Assembly: GCA_039812845.1 (NCBI GenBank)
Contig: JBDIBK010000005.1
Location: forward strand, 4,320-68,319
DNA: 64,000 nucleotides
Source of the DNA: JACTMJ01 sp039812845
GTDB lineage: Bacteria; Acidobacteriota; Terriglobia; Bryobacterales; Bryobacteraceae
Direction: 5' to 3'
Shown in pieces: positions 1 through 10,347 of this stretch. Position 1 is the stretch's first letter. Each line of letters opens with the position of its first letter. The notes below the pieces were generated by a model. The model worked only from the letters and a program-made list of their open reading frames with translations, was not told the DNA's origin and did not search any database. Both the position numbers and the translations under genes were made by a program.

Positions 1-2973
1 CGCGTAGACGTAGCGCCGTGCGCCGGAGAGGGTTTGGAACTCTACCCAGCCCTCCTTGGGCGCAGCAGTGGCGACGGGGCCGAGGCTCTTGCCGTCAGGA
101 TCGTAGGCGATGAGCGTTCCGCCCGATGGGGCCGCGAAGCCGAGGCGTTCATTGCCGTAGAGGTCCGTCAGTTCGAGAACGTCCGGGGCTTTGCGTCTTA
201 GAGCAACGCTGCCGGTTGCGGCGAGACCGCCGTATTGCGCATAGGTGCCTCGGCCGTCCAGGAACTCATATTCGGCGGCTCGAACATAGTCCATGCGGCG
301 GCCTTGCAGGTTGCCCGAGACTTCGTGGAAGCCGTTCGCGGGGTTGAAGGCAAGCCAGCCGGAGGGCGGCAATTCGACGCTGGCTCCCGTGTGGTCTTTC
401 ACCCTCCAGTTGCCCGACTCCGCGCGATTCACGAAGACTTCGGTTCCATTCTCGTAGACCACGTGAAGACGGGAATCCGCGATCTCGCCGGTGGCGTGCG
501 CCTGGCTGGCGCTGACCAGCCGGCCATCGCGCGCGCCGTACTCGATGGTCTTTGGCCGCACGAAGGCGTACTGCTGCTGGAGCTGCTGCAGCATGTAATA
601 CGAGCGCACCATCGCCTCAATGCCAAAGGGATCGTTGATGCCGAACTCGCGCACCAGCCAGCCCATGTTTCCGTAGCCGATGGTGGTCGCGAGAAACAGA
701 TCCACGTACTCGCGGCGCTTGGGGGATTCCCGCCATTTCGGATCAACGCCGTCGAGATAGTAGTGGGTGTAACCCATGCCGTACTCCGCATCGAGCGGAT
801 GGATTTTGCGCAGCATGAAAGCGGCATCGAGCGGGTGCTTCAGCAGATTGAGGTCTGTGTACGCCCAGCCATAGTTTCCGGACGTGAGCCCGGCGTAGAG
901 CCACTGGTAAGTGGCTTCGGATTGTGTGGGTCCGTAGACGCGCTGATCATTCAGCAACAACTGGCCGTAGGCGTAGAAGGTGGCCGCGAGCGTTCCCGCC
1001 CCCGGCACGCGGGCGTCAAAGTCGCAAAAGCCCCAGGGCGCAACGGCGGTGTGGACGTCCGTATAGGACATCTTGACGCCGTATTTCTCTTTGATACGCG
1101 CCGCGTAATACTCGTCGAACTCCACGGCCTTTGACGGCTTGAGCGCGTAGTTGCGCGGCCAGGCACGCTTCCATTCGCCATCCGCGGTGCGCACCACGTG
1201 GTCAGGGTTCCAGTTCGAATTGACGGTGCAGAAATCCGTGTAATTGGTATAGACCCCTTGCAGCCAGCCCATCTCGTTCTGCGCGGCGACGTACCACTTG
1301 AGCGCGGCATCGCCCCCCTTCTGCGGGGACGCGTGCAGCTTGAGGGTATTGCTGTCGCCTTCATCGCGCCACGTTACCTCGTGGCTGTGCTGCATGATCT
1401 TATCGAGGCCGTAGGAGCGGATGCGCTTGCCTGTCTGATGATCGGATTTGAAACTTGAGAGTTCGGTCACCGTCCACAGGACCCGCTTCCCTTCCTCCTG
1501 GCGCAACGACGGGGGATTGGCGATGGTTGGCAGCACCTCTTCGTAGGTGGGAGATGCCGTGACAAAGATGCGCTCGTAGAGGTTGTTGCGGGTGCCGTCC
1601 GTCTTGGCGAGATACCGCATGCCGCCATTGATCTCGGCGCTGTCGGAGGTCAGCTTTGGTTCCTTGGGGGTGAATGGGGCGGAGGCGTTCGTGCGATACC
1701 AATCGAACCAGATCGACGTGAACAAGGGCTTGGCGGCACTTCCCGAGAGGAGCACTCGCGGAATGGAGGCACCGCCGTAGGTGAGGTAGGGGACGCTGAT
1801 CAGCCGGGGATTCACGACGCCCGCAACCTTGCCAAAGAGCAACTCAACGGCTTCGCCGCCATCGCACCATGCGTCAAGAACGAGCGATTTCCCCCAGAGC
1901 TGGAGATGGTAATCCACGATGCGCGAGCCCATGCGGAAGCGTGTCTCCAGGACGTTCCCGTTCAGGCGGGCGCTCAGCAACTCGCCCTGTGCCACTTCGC
2001 CTTCGGGAGCGCCGCTGAAGCGGATGCCGCCCCCCTCCATTGGGCGGAAGGGAGCGCCGCCGTTCACACGCGCGCGGATCTCGCCGAGCACGCCCTTCGC
2101 GGGACTGTACTCGTACACGACGGTGGCGTCTTTCCCCTTATAGGTGAACTCGAACTGGTTGGGCGCGGTCCGCCGGGCGGCGACCTCGTAATCGCGTTCG
2201 AAGTTCTCCGGCAGAATGGTTTCCTCGCGGGTGGGGAACGGAAGCGTTCCCGCGCCGGTATTGAGGCCCACGATCTGGCCCCGAAACGGCTTCAGGTTCC
2301 GCTTGGGCTGCGGCTGCAGATCAAGCGGCTTCAGTTCTTCGGTGTAGAAGACGAGGGAGTCACAGAAGAAGTGGCGCGGGTCTTTGTTCGAGGCTTTGGA
2401 AATCTCGATGCCGGAAAAGGCGGCGGGCCAGACGATCTCCGCGAGCGCTTTTTCCGGGACGCGGCGGTGGATGAGCCACCACTGCTTCCACTGGATGTTG
2501 GTGAGTTGGATTCTGTGCTCTTTCGCGCGGGCGTCGGTGACGAGGATGGAGACGTCGGCCGCGGGAGTGGCGGGGTCCGGCACCCAACTCCAACGGTTGC
2601 CGTAGCCCCAGAGGTCGATGGAATCGAAATTTCCGGGAATGGGGATGGGCTTGGGCGGACGGGCCACGACGCGGCTCTCACCGCCGGTGCCCGAATAGAC
2701 CACCTTGGCGACATGCTCGCCCCACAACTGCTGTTCGCGGCTGCGCCGCAGTTCGCCGGTTGCGCCCGCGTGCAACTCCAGCGTCCAGCCTTTCAGGTCT
2801 TCGAAGCCGACAAGGACGCGAGGGTCTTCCTCCCGCTGAACCCAGGTGAACTCATAGGGCTGCTGCCCGACCTGCTGCCACAACTCAACCTCGTTGATCG
2901 CGGGCACGGTCTTCGGTTCTTGCGCGACAAGGGGCAAGAGAAGGGCGACAAAGGCAAACAGGATGGCTCTCAC
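1..2973 (-). CDS. large secreted glycosidase-like protein (partial)
   Basis: An open frame of 991 codons runs from a GTG at 2973 to the left edge, so the C terminus is missing. The GTG follows a strong ribosome binding site (GGAGGATTT). The N terminus is a signal peptide (RAILFAFVALLLPLVAQ). The first third is beta-rich and CBM-like (DSIDLWGYGNRWSW). The later part has a barrel-like segment with YTDVHTAVAPWGFCDFD and RVPGAG. That acidic patch recalls GH101/DUF5696-type glycosidases, but I cannot confirm the family. It is the last visible gene of a minus-strand run with a TonB-dependent receptor and its regulator, which suggests a role in breaking down an imported glycan. The secreted location is well supported; the enzyme class is inference. 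Confidence 0.6.
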   Translation of the reverse strand, partial: MRAILFAFVALLLPLVAQEPKTVPAINEVELWQQVGQQPYEFTWVQREEDPRVLVGFEDLKGWTLELHAGATGELRRSREQQLWGEHVAKVVYSGTGGESRVVARPPKPIPIPGNFDSIDLWGYGNRWSWVPDPATPAADVSILVTDARAKEHRIQLTNIQWKQWWLIHRRVPEKALAEIVWPAAFSGIEISKASNKDPRHFFCDSLVFYTEELKPLDLQPQPKRNLKPFRGQIVGLNTGAGTLPFPTREETILPENFERDYEVAARRTAPNQFEFTYKGKDATVVYEYSPAKGVLGEIRARVNGGAPFRPMEGGGIRFSGAPEGEVAQGELLSARLNGNVLETRFRMGSRIVDYHLQLWGKSLVLDAWCDGGEAVELLFGKVAGVVNPRLISVPYLTYGGASIPRVLLSGSAAKPLFTSIWFDWYRTNASAPFTPKEPKLTSDSAEINGGMRYLAKTDGTRNNLYERIFVTASPTYEEVLPTIANPPSLRQEEGKRVLWTVTELSSFKSDHQTGKRIRSYGLDKIMQHSHEVTWRDEGDSNTLKLHASPQKGGDAALKWYVAAQNEMGWLQGVYTNYTDFCTVNSNWNPDHVVRTADGEWKRAWPRNYALKPSKAVEFDEYYAARIKEKYGVKMSYTDVHTAVAPWGFCDFDARVPGAGTLAATFYAYGQLLLNDQRVYGPTQSEATYQWLYAGLTSGNYGWAYTDLNLLKHPLDAAFMLRKIHPLDAEYGMGYTHYYLDGVDPKWRESPKRREYVDLFLATTIGYGNMGWLVREFGINDPFGIEAMVRSYYMLQQLQQQYAFVRPKTIEYGARDGRLVSASQAHATGEIADSRLHVVYENGTEVFVNRAESGNWRVKDHTGASVELPPSGWLAFNPANGFHEVSGNLQGRRMDYVRAAEYEFLDGRGTYAQYGGLAATGSVALRRKAPDVLELTDLYGNERLGFAAPSGGTLIAYDPDGKSLGPVATAAPKEGWVEFQTLSGARRYVYA

Positions 2974-3208
2974 AAATCCTCCAAGAGCAAACGCTTCGAA
3001 CAGCCGGTCTGGAAACACACTACGCGCGCCGGAACCCCGAGGCGCGGGAGAGTGAATCCACATTATGCACGATGCCAGCGTTCGAGCGGGGCTGGAGATG
3101 GAGTTTTTGGGGTGAGGAAATTAGGCTGAGGTTGGGGCTGCGAATAGCAGGCGCGGACGGGGCTGCGCACTCGCCGGGATCTCACACGTCGAACGAGCTT
3201 TTCGCCAA

Positions 3209-5095
3209 TCAGGCGAGCCTTTCGTCGCTCAGGCGCACGAGGGGGACGGGCTTGCCGTCGAGCCACTCGCTGAAGGCGCGGTCCTGCTCCGCTACCGGCT
3301 TCACAGACCGATTCCCGGTGAGGCCGATCAAGCCGGAAGGGGTTCTCCACGAAACGCGGCCTTTCGAAAGCGAGCCTTCGTAAGAGATTGCCTGGCACTT
3401 GCTCTGGAACCGCTCCAAGGAGCCGGACGCGCCTTCCATCGCCAGTGAGAAAACGGCATAGGCAGCGGGGGTCTCGCTCCAGCGCACCCGCTGCGGCGTG
3501 GCGGCGCGAAGCAGGTCAATCGACAGCATCAACCGGTCACCCTCATGCTCAACGGAGAGCGCCGGTTTCTGCCGCTGGAAGGCGGCCTCCTGAACCTTGA
3601 GCCAGAGCTTCGCTCCGCCGAGGTCCATGGCGACGTGGGAATCGCCGGTGAGAATTTTCGCGCTCCTGGGCGCTCCCGCGATGTCGAGGCAAAAGCGCAA
3701 ACGGGAGGCTTCGAACTCGCCGTTCTCGATGGGGTCCAGATTCGGATGCTTGTCTCCGCCGGGCGAGCGAAAGTTCACGAGACCCAGGACGTAGTTATCC
3801 TGCTGCACGGTGTAGAGAAGGGCGGAGGTAAAGTCGTAATCGTCCTTTAGAAAGCGCGCCTGCACGAAGCGGGCCGGACGCCGATTGCCGCCCCAGTATG
3901 CAAGGAGCGAGCGGCGCTGGATCCAGAAATCTCCCCGGTTGACGGAACCCAGACAGAGATCCGGAGCGAGCCATGTGGTGCCTTGCACAGAGCGCACGGG
4001 CGCGGAGGCCGGCAGGAAGATTTCGCGGTGCTGGCGCGGCGGACCGGCTTTCAAGAAGAGGGGCGCAACGGACTCCGGACAGCGGTAATCGTGAATGGCG
4101 GTTTCGGCGGACGGTTCGATGCGGCGAGCCTTCAGGTCGTCGAGGGAGGCGAAGGCCAAGCGGCCGCCGAGGGCTTTCTGGATCCACAAGGGAGCGCCGA
4201 TGTCGGTGGAGTAGGAGCGGCTGTGCGGACCGGCGAGCTGCCGCGTGGGCACATGCCAGTGCTTGCCGAGATGGAGCCAGGCGCGGGTGTGAATGCGGTC
4301 CACAAGCTCCAGGTCTTCCGGATCTCGCAGCGTCATCCGCATGCGCGTCAGGTTGACGATGGTGACGTTGGCGTAAGTGGGGCTGTTGTATTCCGCGAAG
4401 CTGCCGGTGAGGTCAATCGTGGCGGCGAAGCGGCGCAAGCGTTCGGCGGCGTAACGGCGAAGTTCCGCGTCGTCGAGCAACTGGGCGGCCGCGAGGGTCA
4501 CGAAACTGCCTTGGACGGCGATGTTCGTATAGGTCATCGAGACGTTGCGGCGCTGGACGGAACGGGCGGCGTGAAGGATGGCTTCGCGCACGTTGCGGCG
4601 AAGCGCGGGGGACAGGCGATTGCCATGCCGATACTCGATGAGGAGAAGCAGAGAGCCATTGAAATCCGCCCAGTTCCAATCGGCGGGGGACATCTTCGGC
4701 GCGGGCTCTTCGAGGTAATAGCCCCAGAGGCCATACCAATTGCCGCTGGGGTCCGTTTCCTGGAGAGAAAGAATTCGCTCGATGATTCGGGTGGCACGGT
4801 TGGCGCGGGCAGCGCCGCCGGCTTCGAGGAGCAAGAGCGCGTATTCCAGCGTGTCACGGGTTGGGTGAACTTCGCGCGACCGCATGCCGGTGTGGTAGCG
4901 GTACTCGGCACCCACCTGCCGTCTCAGCATGTCCTCGCGCGGGTCGAATGCGGCATCAAGGCGTTCGACGGCGGCGGAGATGAGCGCCGCGTCCCATTCG
5001 GCGGTCCACTTCCCGCCATCCGCGCCAAGCAGGGAGGACGCGGGGAGCAGTGCGGGCGCCGCGAGGAACTGTCCGAGATGTCGCCGTGTAAGCAT
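3209..5095 (-). CDS. Tat-exported protein of unknown function, alpha/alpha-toroid-like
   Basis: The frame opens further upstream, but the ATG at 5095 has a clear GGAGG site and begins a twin-arginine signal (MLTRRHLGQFLAAPALL), giving 628 aa. After the signal comes a long helical part with motifs such as NWYGLWGYYLEEP, DWNWADFNGSLLL and FAEYNSPTY, then a beta-rich C-terminal half. This helical-then-beta layout resembles polysaccharide lyases and heparinase-type proteins. No catalytic motif can be named with certainty. It sits between a TonB-dependent receptor and a glycosidase-like gene on the same strand, which fits glycan breakdown. The function is unassigned. Confidence 0.65.
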   Translation of the reverse strand: MLTRRHLGQFLAAPALLPASSLLGADGGKWTAEWDAALISAAVERLDAAFDPREDMLRRQVGAEYRYHTGMRSREVHPTRDTLEYALLLLEAGGAARANRATRIIERILSLQETDPSGNWYGLWGYYLEEPAPKMSPADWNWADFNGSLLLLIEYRHGNRLSPALRRNVREAILHAARSVQRRNVSMTYTNIAVQGSFVTLAAAQLLDDAELRRYAAERLRRFAATIDLTGSFAEYNSPTYANVTIVNLTRMRMTLRDPEDLELVDRIHTRAWLHLGKHWHVPTRQLAGPHSRSYSTDIGAPLWIQKALGGRLAFASLDDLKARRIEPSAETAIHDYRCPESVAPLFLKAGPPRQHREIFLPASAPVRSVQGTTWLAPDLCLGSVNRGDFWIQRRSLLAYWGGNRRPARFVQARFLKDDYDFTSALLYTVQQDNYVLGLVNFRSPGGDKHPNLDPIENGEFEASRLRFCLDIAGAPRSAKILTGDSHVAMDLGGAKLWLKVQEAAFQRQKPALSVEHEGDRLMLSIDLLRAATPQRVRWSETPAAYAVFSLAMEGASGSLERFQSKCQAISYEGSLSKGRVSWRTPSGLIGLTGNRSVKPVAEQDRAFSEWLDGKPVPLVRLSDERLA

Positions 5096-5222
5096 CAGAA
5101 CCTCCGCGAGAACGCCCCAGGGGCGCATTGGCCGGGGAAACGGCCCGTGTTGAGAAGGGAGAGAGAAGGGGTCCCCGCGCCGAAGCCCGGTTGACGCCAA
5201 ACCCTCCTGCGGGAAGAGCAAT

Positions 5223-5264
5223 GCGGCTGCCGCCGGACCGGCGTTCGGTGCCGGCGGCAGCCGC
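5223..5264 (-). terminator. strong hairpin after the TonB-dependent receptor gene
   Basis: A perfect 14-bp inverted repeat (GCGGCTGCCGCCGG / CCGGCGGCAGCCGC) encloses a 14-nt loop that can pair further (ACCG..CGGT). It starts 9 bases beyond the receptor stop codon on the minus strand. There is no T-run after it, so it may be a processing or stabilising hairpin or a non-canonical terminator. Confidence 0.5.
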
Positions 5265-5273
5265 TGCATTTGG

Positions 5274-8200
5274 CTAGAAGCTCAGCCTGAGCCCAATCTG
5301 CACGTTGCGGGGGGTGAAGCCCGGCGAGGTGCCGTTGTTCTGGCCGAACGTGTTGCTGGACAGGTTCGTATCCGGCCAGCCGAACTGGGTTCGATTGAAC
5401 GTGTTGAAGAACTCGCCGCGAAGTGCCGCTTTCACGCGTTCCGTGATCGCGAAATTCTTCATGATCGCGGAATCGAGGTTGTTCGTATTGCCGAAGCGGA
5501 CATTCGTGAACCAGCGCGGAGAGTTGCCGAAGGTGAAGGGGGCCGGCTGCGAGAAGGCCCCGGTATTGAACCAGCGGCCGGGCGTGCGGTCGGAGACCTC
5601 CACATCCTTCATGTTGGTGACGTTCGGATACTGATTGCCACCGAACGAATTGGTGTTGTTGGTGGCGGAAAAGTGCGACGGGAGGCCGGAAGCGAAGCGG
5701 TAAATTCCGCTGACCTGCCATCCTCCGAGCACGGCATCCATCCACTTCGGCCAGGAGGCGCCGAACGCTTTTCCGCGGCCGAACGGCAGGCCGTAGACGA
5801 ACGCGCCCGCAAAGCTGTGCGGAACGTCGTGGCTGCTGATGCTGCGTTCGAGCGCCAGGTTATTGTAATTGCGGACGGCGTCCACCAAGCCGGGAGAGCC
5901 CTGCTCCGACGAGTTGTCGATCGCTTTCGAAAACTGGTAGGAGAGGTCCAGTGTGATGTCGTGCGAGAAGCGCTTGGCGATGTGCGTAACCAGGGCGTTG
6001 TAGCTCGACGACGCACCGGGCATGAAGCTCGCGCTCACGCCGGTGAACTGCGGATACGGGCGAAGCAATTGGCCGTACTGCACGGTCTTGCCGGAAAGCG
6101 AGCCGCTCTTGATGACACCGTAGAAGGGATTCGGCACCAACTGCAGGAGCTGATTGCCGAGCGCCAGATGCTCATCGGCGAGCTGGTTGAACTGGAAGCC
6201 GTAGGAACCGTAGAGGAGCTTCCGGCCCTGCGTACCCGTGTAACCGGCTTCCACGAGGAGGTCGCCGCCGAACTGGTACTGCAGATCGAAGCTGTACTGC
6301 TGGATGTAGGGCGTTGGCCGGTTCTTCATGAGGCCGCCCACGCCCAAACCAATGTTGGTGAGCGCACCGGCCCCGGAACCCGTAATGGGGAGCAAACCGT
6401 CCGGGAAGGGATTATTCAGGTAGGAGTACGGAGTGCGGCCGCCATCCTTGCTGGTGGTCCACGGGGTCGTCACGGAGTAGCCGTCGACGCCCGTCATGGC
6501 ACCCGCGTAATTCAGGCGGTCATTGAAAATGCCGTACCCGGTGCGCAGCACGAGATGCTGGGTGAGCTTATAGGCAAGGCCGACGCGCGGCGCGAAGTTG
6601 TTGTAGGTGGAATCCCACTGATGACGGTTCGAGGAGGACATGAAGACTAAGCCGCCCTTGAGGTCCGGCATTCCGACCTGCGGCCCGATGGGGTTGGGGA
6701 CATCGAGGTCAAGCTGGGCGAGGCGGTTGAAGCGCTCCGTGCGCCCGAGCTGGATTTCCCAGCGCAGGCCGTAGTTGACGGTGAGCTTGGAGCCCATTCT
6801 CCAGGTGTCCTGGACGTAGAAGCCATGGTATCCGTCCGTTGGAGCGGGCCGGATCTTCTGTGGCAGACCGCCGCCGGAGCCGGTTCCGAGGAGGAGAGAG
6901 GCGATGGAGTTGCCCGCCGTCGCGCGACGCGCATCGGGATCCGGACCGCTGGTGAAGTAACGGTCAAAACCGAAGTTAGGGCCGTTGGTATCGGTGGTGT
7001 TCAACTGGTTGGCTTGCATCGCCCAGCCGAACTTCACACTGTGAGCGCCCATTTCCTTGGTGGCGCCAACCTGGATACTGAGCACCTGCTGGATGCCGTT
7101 CAGGTTGCGGTTGTAGCCGAGGCTGGTGTAGTCGCCGACGGAGAAGACGGGCGGTGCCGCGACATCAAAGCGTGAGACAAGCGAGCCCGGAAAACCAAGA
7201 ACCGTCGAGTCAAAGCCGGCCGCGGCCGAATAGTTGATTTCAGACCAGCGCCCGCCCCCGATCTGGGCGTTCACGATGAAGGTGGGGCTGAGGATGAACA
7301 TGTTGCCGATCGAGACCTGGAACCGGGGATTCCTGGCGTAGAGGCTGGTTTCCGCGGCGGGATCGTAGAAAATGGCGGGGTTGTCGTTCTGCCGGGCGAT
7401 GGTAAAGCGGCCGAAGAGGGTGTGCTTTTCGGAGTGCGCCCAATCGACGCGGCTGTCGTAGCGGTTGTAGGACGTGCGGGAGCTTCCCGTGCCATACCAG
7501 TTGCTGACGCCCGTGACGGGGTCGCCGGCCTGATTCGCTTTGGGAAAGAGTTTGAGCACGTTCATGGCTACGGGATCAAAGCGTCCCGCGGGGACGATGT
7601 TGCCCGCGAAGGGAGACCGGGAATAGGTGCCTTTCGAGGGATCGAGAACCGTGGTGCCTGGGTCATAGATGACGGCGAGGGAGCCATCCCGATTGCGCGT
7701 TTGCGAGAAATCGCCTTGCAACTGGAGCGCGGTGGGAACCGTGGTAAGGCGGCTGGCGGGCGCGCCAGTGCGCAGACCTTCATAGGCAAAGAAGCCGAAG
7801 ATTCGCTTGGATTTCCAGATGGGGCCGCCGAGATTGCCGCCAAACTGGTTGCGCTTGTATTCGGTTAGAGGCTTGCCCGCCCGGTTATTGAAGAACGAGT
7901 TGGCATCCATGTTGTCGTTGCGGTAGAAATCGAAAACGCTCCCATGGTATTCGGGTCCGCCGCCGCGGGTGGTGATGTTGATGACGCCGCCGCCGGTTCT
8001 GCCGAATTCGGTATCGTACGTGTTGCGAACGACTTGGGCTTCCTGGACCGCGTCCACTCCGGGAGCGGCGATCAGCCCTCCCCAGTGCGCGGCGCCCATG
8101 GGGATACCGTCGATCAGGACGGCGGTGGATTCATGACGCCCTCCGTTCAGCGAGAAACGGGCGGTGTTCTGGTCCGCCGTGGTTCCCGGCATGCCGGTGC

Positions 8201-8711
8201 GTGCCGAAACGACTCCGGCCGAGGTGTGAACAAGGGCCAGTGCGTTGCGGGCATTTAAGGGCAGGTCCTGAATGAGGGTGGAGGCGAGGGTTGTGGAGCG
8301 GTTGGCGGTCTGGGTATCCACCATCTCCGCCGCCGCCGCCACTTCGACAGTTTCCGTCACCGCGCCGAGGCTCAGTTCAATGTTCAGTTCGAGAGACTGG
8401 TTGATGGACAGGGCGAGGTTCGGCCGACGGTACTCGCGAAAATCACTGTGCGTCGCCCGCAGCGAGTAGGTGGAGGGCAGGAGCCGGGAGAAGGTGAAAC
8501 GGCCAGACTCGTCGGTCGTGGCGTTTCGCACTTCCTGTGTGGCGGTGTTCAACAGGCTCACGGCAACGCCGGGAACAGCCGCCCTGGTTGCGTCCGTGAC
8601 CGTTCCGGTGATGGTGCCGGAGAAGGTCTGCGCGAGCGCGGACGCGAGTAGAATTTGCGCAAGCAGCACGACGATCAGCAGCCGGCTGCAAGCTCGTATG
8701 TGGTCAAACAT
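5274..8711 (-). CDS. TonB-dependent receptor, Oar/CarboxypepD_reg type
   Basis: A protein of 1145 aa that forms an outer-membrane beta-barrel for energy-dependent uptake. From the ATG at 8711 it starts with a signal peptide ending ASALAQ. Next is a carboxypeptidase-regulatory-like Ig domain (SGTITGTVTDATRAAVPG, about residues 30-110), then a plug domain (DLPLNARNALALV, INITTRGGG, about 140-250), then a long barrel ending in IGLRLSF with the usual terminal Phe. An in-frame GTG at 8747 (GAGGAAG upstream) would add 12 residues, but the signal peptide fits 8711 better. This very long receptor family is strongly expanded in acidobacteria. The gene for a membrane-bound winged-helix regulator lies just upstream on the same strand and may control it. 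The substrate is unknown; the neighbours suggest a carbohydrate. Confidence 0.92.
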   Translation of the reverse strand: MFDHIRACSRLLIVVLLAQILLASALAQTFSGTITGTVTDATRAAVPGVAVSLLNTATQEVRNATTDESGRFTFSRLLPSTYSLRATHSDFREYRRPNLALSINQSLELNIELSLGAVTETVEVAAAAEMVDTQTANRSTTLASTLIQDLPLNARNALALVHTSAGVVSARTGMPGTTADQNTARFSLNGGRHESTAVLIDGIPMGAAHWGGLIAAPGVDAVQEAQVVRNTYDTEFGRTGGGVINITTRGGGPEYHGSVFDFYRNDNMDANSFFNNRAGKPLTEYKRNQFGGNLGGPIWKSKRIFGFFAYEGLRTGAPASRLTTVPTALQLQGDFSQTRNRDGSLAVIYDPGTTVLDPSKGTYSRSPFAGNIVPAGRFDPVAMNVLKLFPKANQAGDPVTGVSNWYGTGSSRTSYNRYDSRVDWAHSEKHTLFGRFTIARQNDNPAIFYDPAAETSLYARNPRFQVSIGNMFILSPTFIVNAQIGGGRWSEINYSAAAGFDSTVLGFPGSLVSRFDVAAPPVFSVGDYTSLGYNRNLNGIQQVLSIQVGATKEMGAHSVKFGWAMQANQLNTTDTNGPNFGFDRYFTSGPDPDARRATAGNSIASLLLGTGSGGGLPQKIRPAPTDGYHGFYVQDTWRMGSKLTVNYGLRWEIQLGRTERFNRLAQLDLDVPNPIGPQVGMPDLKGGLVFMSSSNRHQWDSTYNNFAPRVGLAYKLTQHLVLRTGYGIFNDRLNYAGAMTGVDGYSVTTPWTTSKDGGRTPYSYLNNPFPDGLLPITGSGAGALTNIGLGVGGLMKNRPTPYIQQYSFDLQYQFGGDLLVEAGYTGTQGRKLLYGSYGFQFNQLADEHLALGNQLLQLVPNPFYGVIKSGSLSGKTVQYGQLLRPYPQFTGVSASFMPGASSSYNALVTHIAKRFSHDITLDLSYQFSKAIDNSSEQGSPGLVDAVRNYNNLALERSISSHDVPHSFAGAFVYGLPFGRGKAFGASWPKWMDAVLGGWQVSGIYRFASGLPSHFSATNNTNSFGGNQYPNVTNMKDVEVSDRTPGRWFNTGAFSQPAPFTFGNSPRWFTNVRFGNTNNLDSAIMKNFAITERVKAALRGEFFNTFNRTQFGWPDTNLSSNTFGQNNGTSPGFTPRNVQIGLRLSF

Positions 8712-8925
8712 AGATGATACCTGGACCTCTTTTTCGATAATTTCCACCGGACTTCCTCACCCAAAGCCACCGACTGGGTCGGCCGAAGACCTGACGCATT
8801 TGGGTAGATTGCTCCAAGCGCAAGGATCGGCCTTCCGTGTTCGGGCGGGCAAGACAATTCACGGTTACAGCGACGTTAAAGGCCTGTTAGGAGTGTCGTA
8901 TGTTGTTGAGGAAATGGCTCTTGCC

Positions 8926-10236
8926 TTATTCTTCCGTTTTGATTCGCACGGCGATTACTTTTGGTGGCTGCATGGCTGCACCCAGCACGCCGGTCTTGAA
9001 TAGGACCTCAAAATGCGGCAGAGACGCCTCCGAGCGAACGTCCAGGGCGCGCAGTACGCCGCTCCAGAGGTCAGCCCGAGTGACGAGTTCGCCAGCGGCT
9101 TCGGTGGCGTGCATCCCCGCGCCCTCGAGAATCAGAACGCTGCCGGTTCGAGACAGGTTGGGCACAAACGCCACCACTCCATAGGTTTCGATCATCGGCG
9201 CCTTGGTGAGCGTCTTGTAGGTTGGCTGCTCGCCGGGGCGAGGGTGAGCGTTGACGATGACTCCGTATCCAGTGGAGGCGTCATGCTCCGTGCGAAAGTT
9301 CAATCCGGTTTCGAAATATTCGACCCAGGGGTTTGACCGCTTGCTGCCCAGAAGGACGACGTTGGAGGTCTTTAGGTTCTCCGGCGAGAAATCGCGCGCG
9401 AAATACACGGTGAACCTTTCGTCGCCGGGCCGCCGAAGCGAGTTAAGCCGCTGCAGCACATGCACATCGGCCATGCTGGTGTAGCGGCGGGACATCAGGC
9501 GGTCAAAGAGCTTCCTATCCAGCGGCGAGAGATCGTTCGGGAGGAAACTCCCGCGAAAGTAGTCTTCCGCCTCCAACGGCGAGGGGAGGGCGTCCCGGAG
9601 GAAGCTCAGGTTCGAATCGGCAACGACGATATCCGTGGCGCGGCCAGGCAAGAACATGCGCGACCACAATTTTTGGAGTTCCGGGGAAACGGACTGGGCC
9701 GTGATCTGGTTGCTGAGCGAACGGTTCGCCGCGACGAGCCAAAGGCAGAGGACCAAGAGCACGAGAACGAGGGCCGGCGCGATGAAGCGAGAGGCGGGTT
9801 TCGGTTCGGGCGAAACGGTCTCGATTTCGGCCGGGGATGCGGGCGTTTCGAGGCTCTCCCGCAGACGAAACTCCGGGGAGTAACCGCCCTTGGGGATCTC
9901 CATCACAAAGGGCTCGGACTGGCCCTCTTCCGCGAAATACGCCTGGAGCCGCTTCCGGAGATCGTAGACGTTTACCCGGACGATGTTATCCGTGGAGGTG
10001 TCAAACTCGGCTTTTCGGCCGAAGACCGCCGTCCCGATTTCGCGCTCCTGAATCTCCGTGCGCGGGCTGGCGGTGCTCCGTTCCACGAGGTAGCGCAACA
10101 ACTGTTGCTGCCTGCGGGACTTCCTGAACTGAGGGCTTTCGGCGATTCGGTCTACCAAGCCGCGGATGGAATCCGCGTCAGGCGATGAGGAATCCGGCGA
10201 CATGCTGCCGGGCTGGGTGAGGTTCTGGTCGGACAC
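8926..10236 (-). CDS. membrane-anchored winged-helix transcriptional regulator
   Basis: A 436-aa one-component regulator. Residues about 20-130 form a winged-helix-like domain typical of acidobacterial regulators (RKSRRQQQLLRYLVE, VNVYDLRKRLQAYF, EIPKGGYSPEF). This resembles the OmpR/CadC-type domain in architecture. A hydrophobic segment (IAPALVLVLLVLCLWLV, about 150-170) follows, and the rest is probably periplasmic. The C-terminal part has no motif I can name. It lies directly upstream of the TonB-dependent receptor gene on the same strand with about 200 bases between them. That arrangement suggests it senses a periplasmic signal and controls receptor expression; this link is inferred from position. 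Confidence 0.75.
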   Translation of the reverse strand: MSDQNLTQPGSMSPDSSSPDADSIRGLVDRIAESPQFRKSRRQQQLLRYLVERSTASPRTEIQEREIGTAVFGRKAEFDTSTDNIVRVNVYDLRKRLQAYFAEEGQSEPFVMEIPKGGYSPEFRLRESLETPASPAEIETVSPEPKPASRFIAPALVLVLLVLCLWLVAANRSLSNQITAQSVSPELQKLWSRMFLPGRATDIVVADSNLSFLRDALPSPLEAEDYFRGSFLPNDLSPLDRKLFDRLMSRRYTSMADVHVLQRLNSLRRPGDERFTVYFARDFSPENLKTSNVVLLGSKRSNPWVEYFETGLNFRTEHDASTGYGVIVNAHPRPGEQPTYKTLTKAPMIETYGVVAFVPNLSRTGSVLILEGAGMHATEAAGELVTRADLWSGVLRALDVRSEASLPHFEVLFKTGVLGAAMQPPKVIAVRIKTEE

Positions 10237-10347
10237 ACCTACGACCCCGAGTCTATCATGAGCCCGTTTCCGAGCGCCTGGAATGGCTATTCGGAGGGGT
10301 TCCAGCGATTCGCCAGGTGGGATGAAGGGCCGACCGCGGGGGCGAGA

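Noticed and set aside
8712..8925. Possible cobalamin riboswitch before the TonB-dependent receptor
   Set aside because: A GCCACCGACTGGG stretch looked similar at first, but it is on the wrong strand for the receptor and no B12-box order is present.
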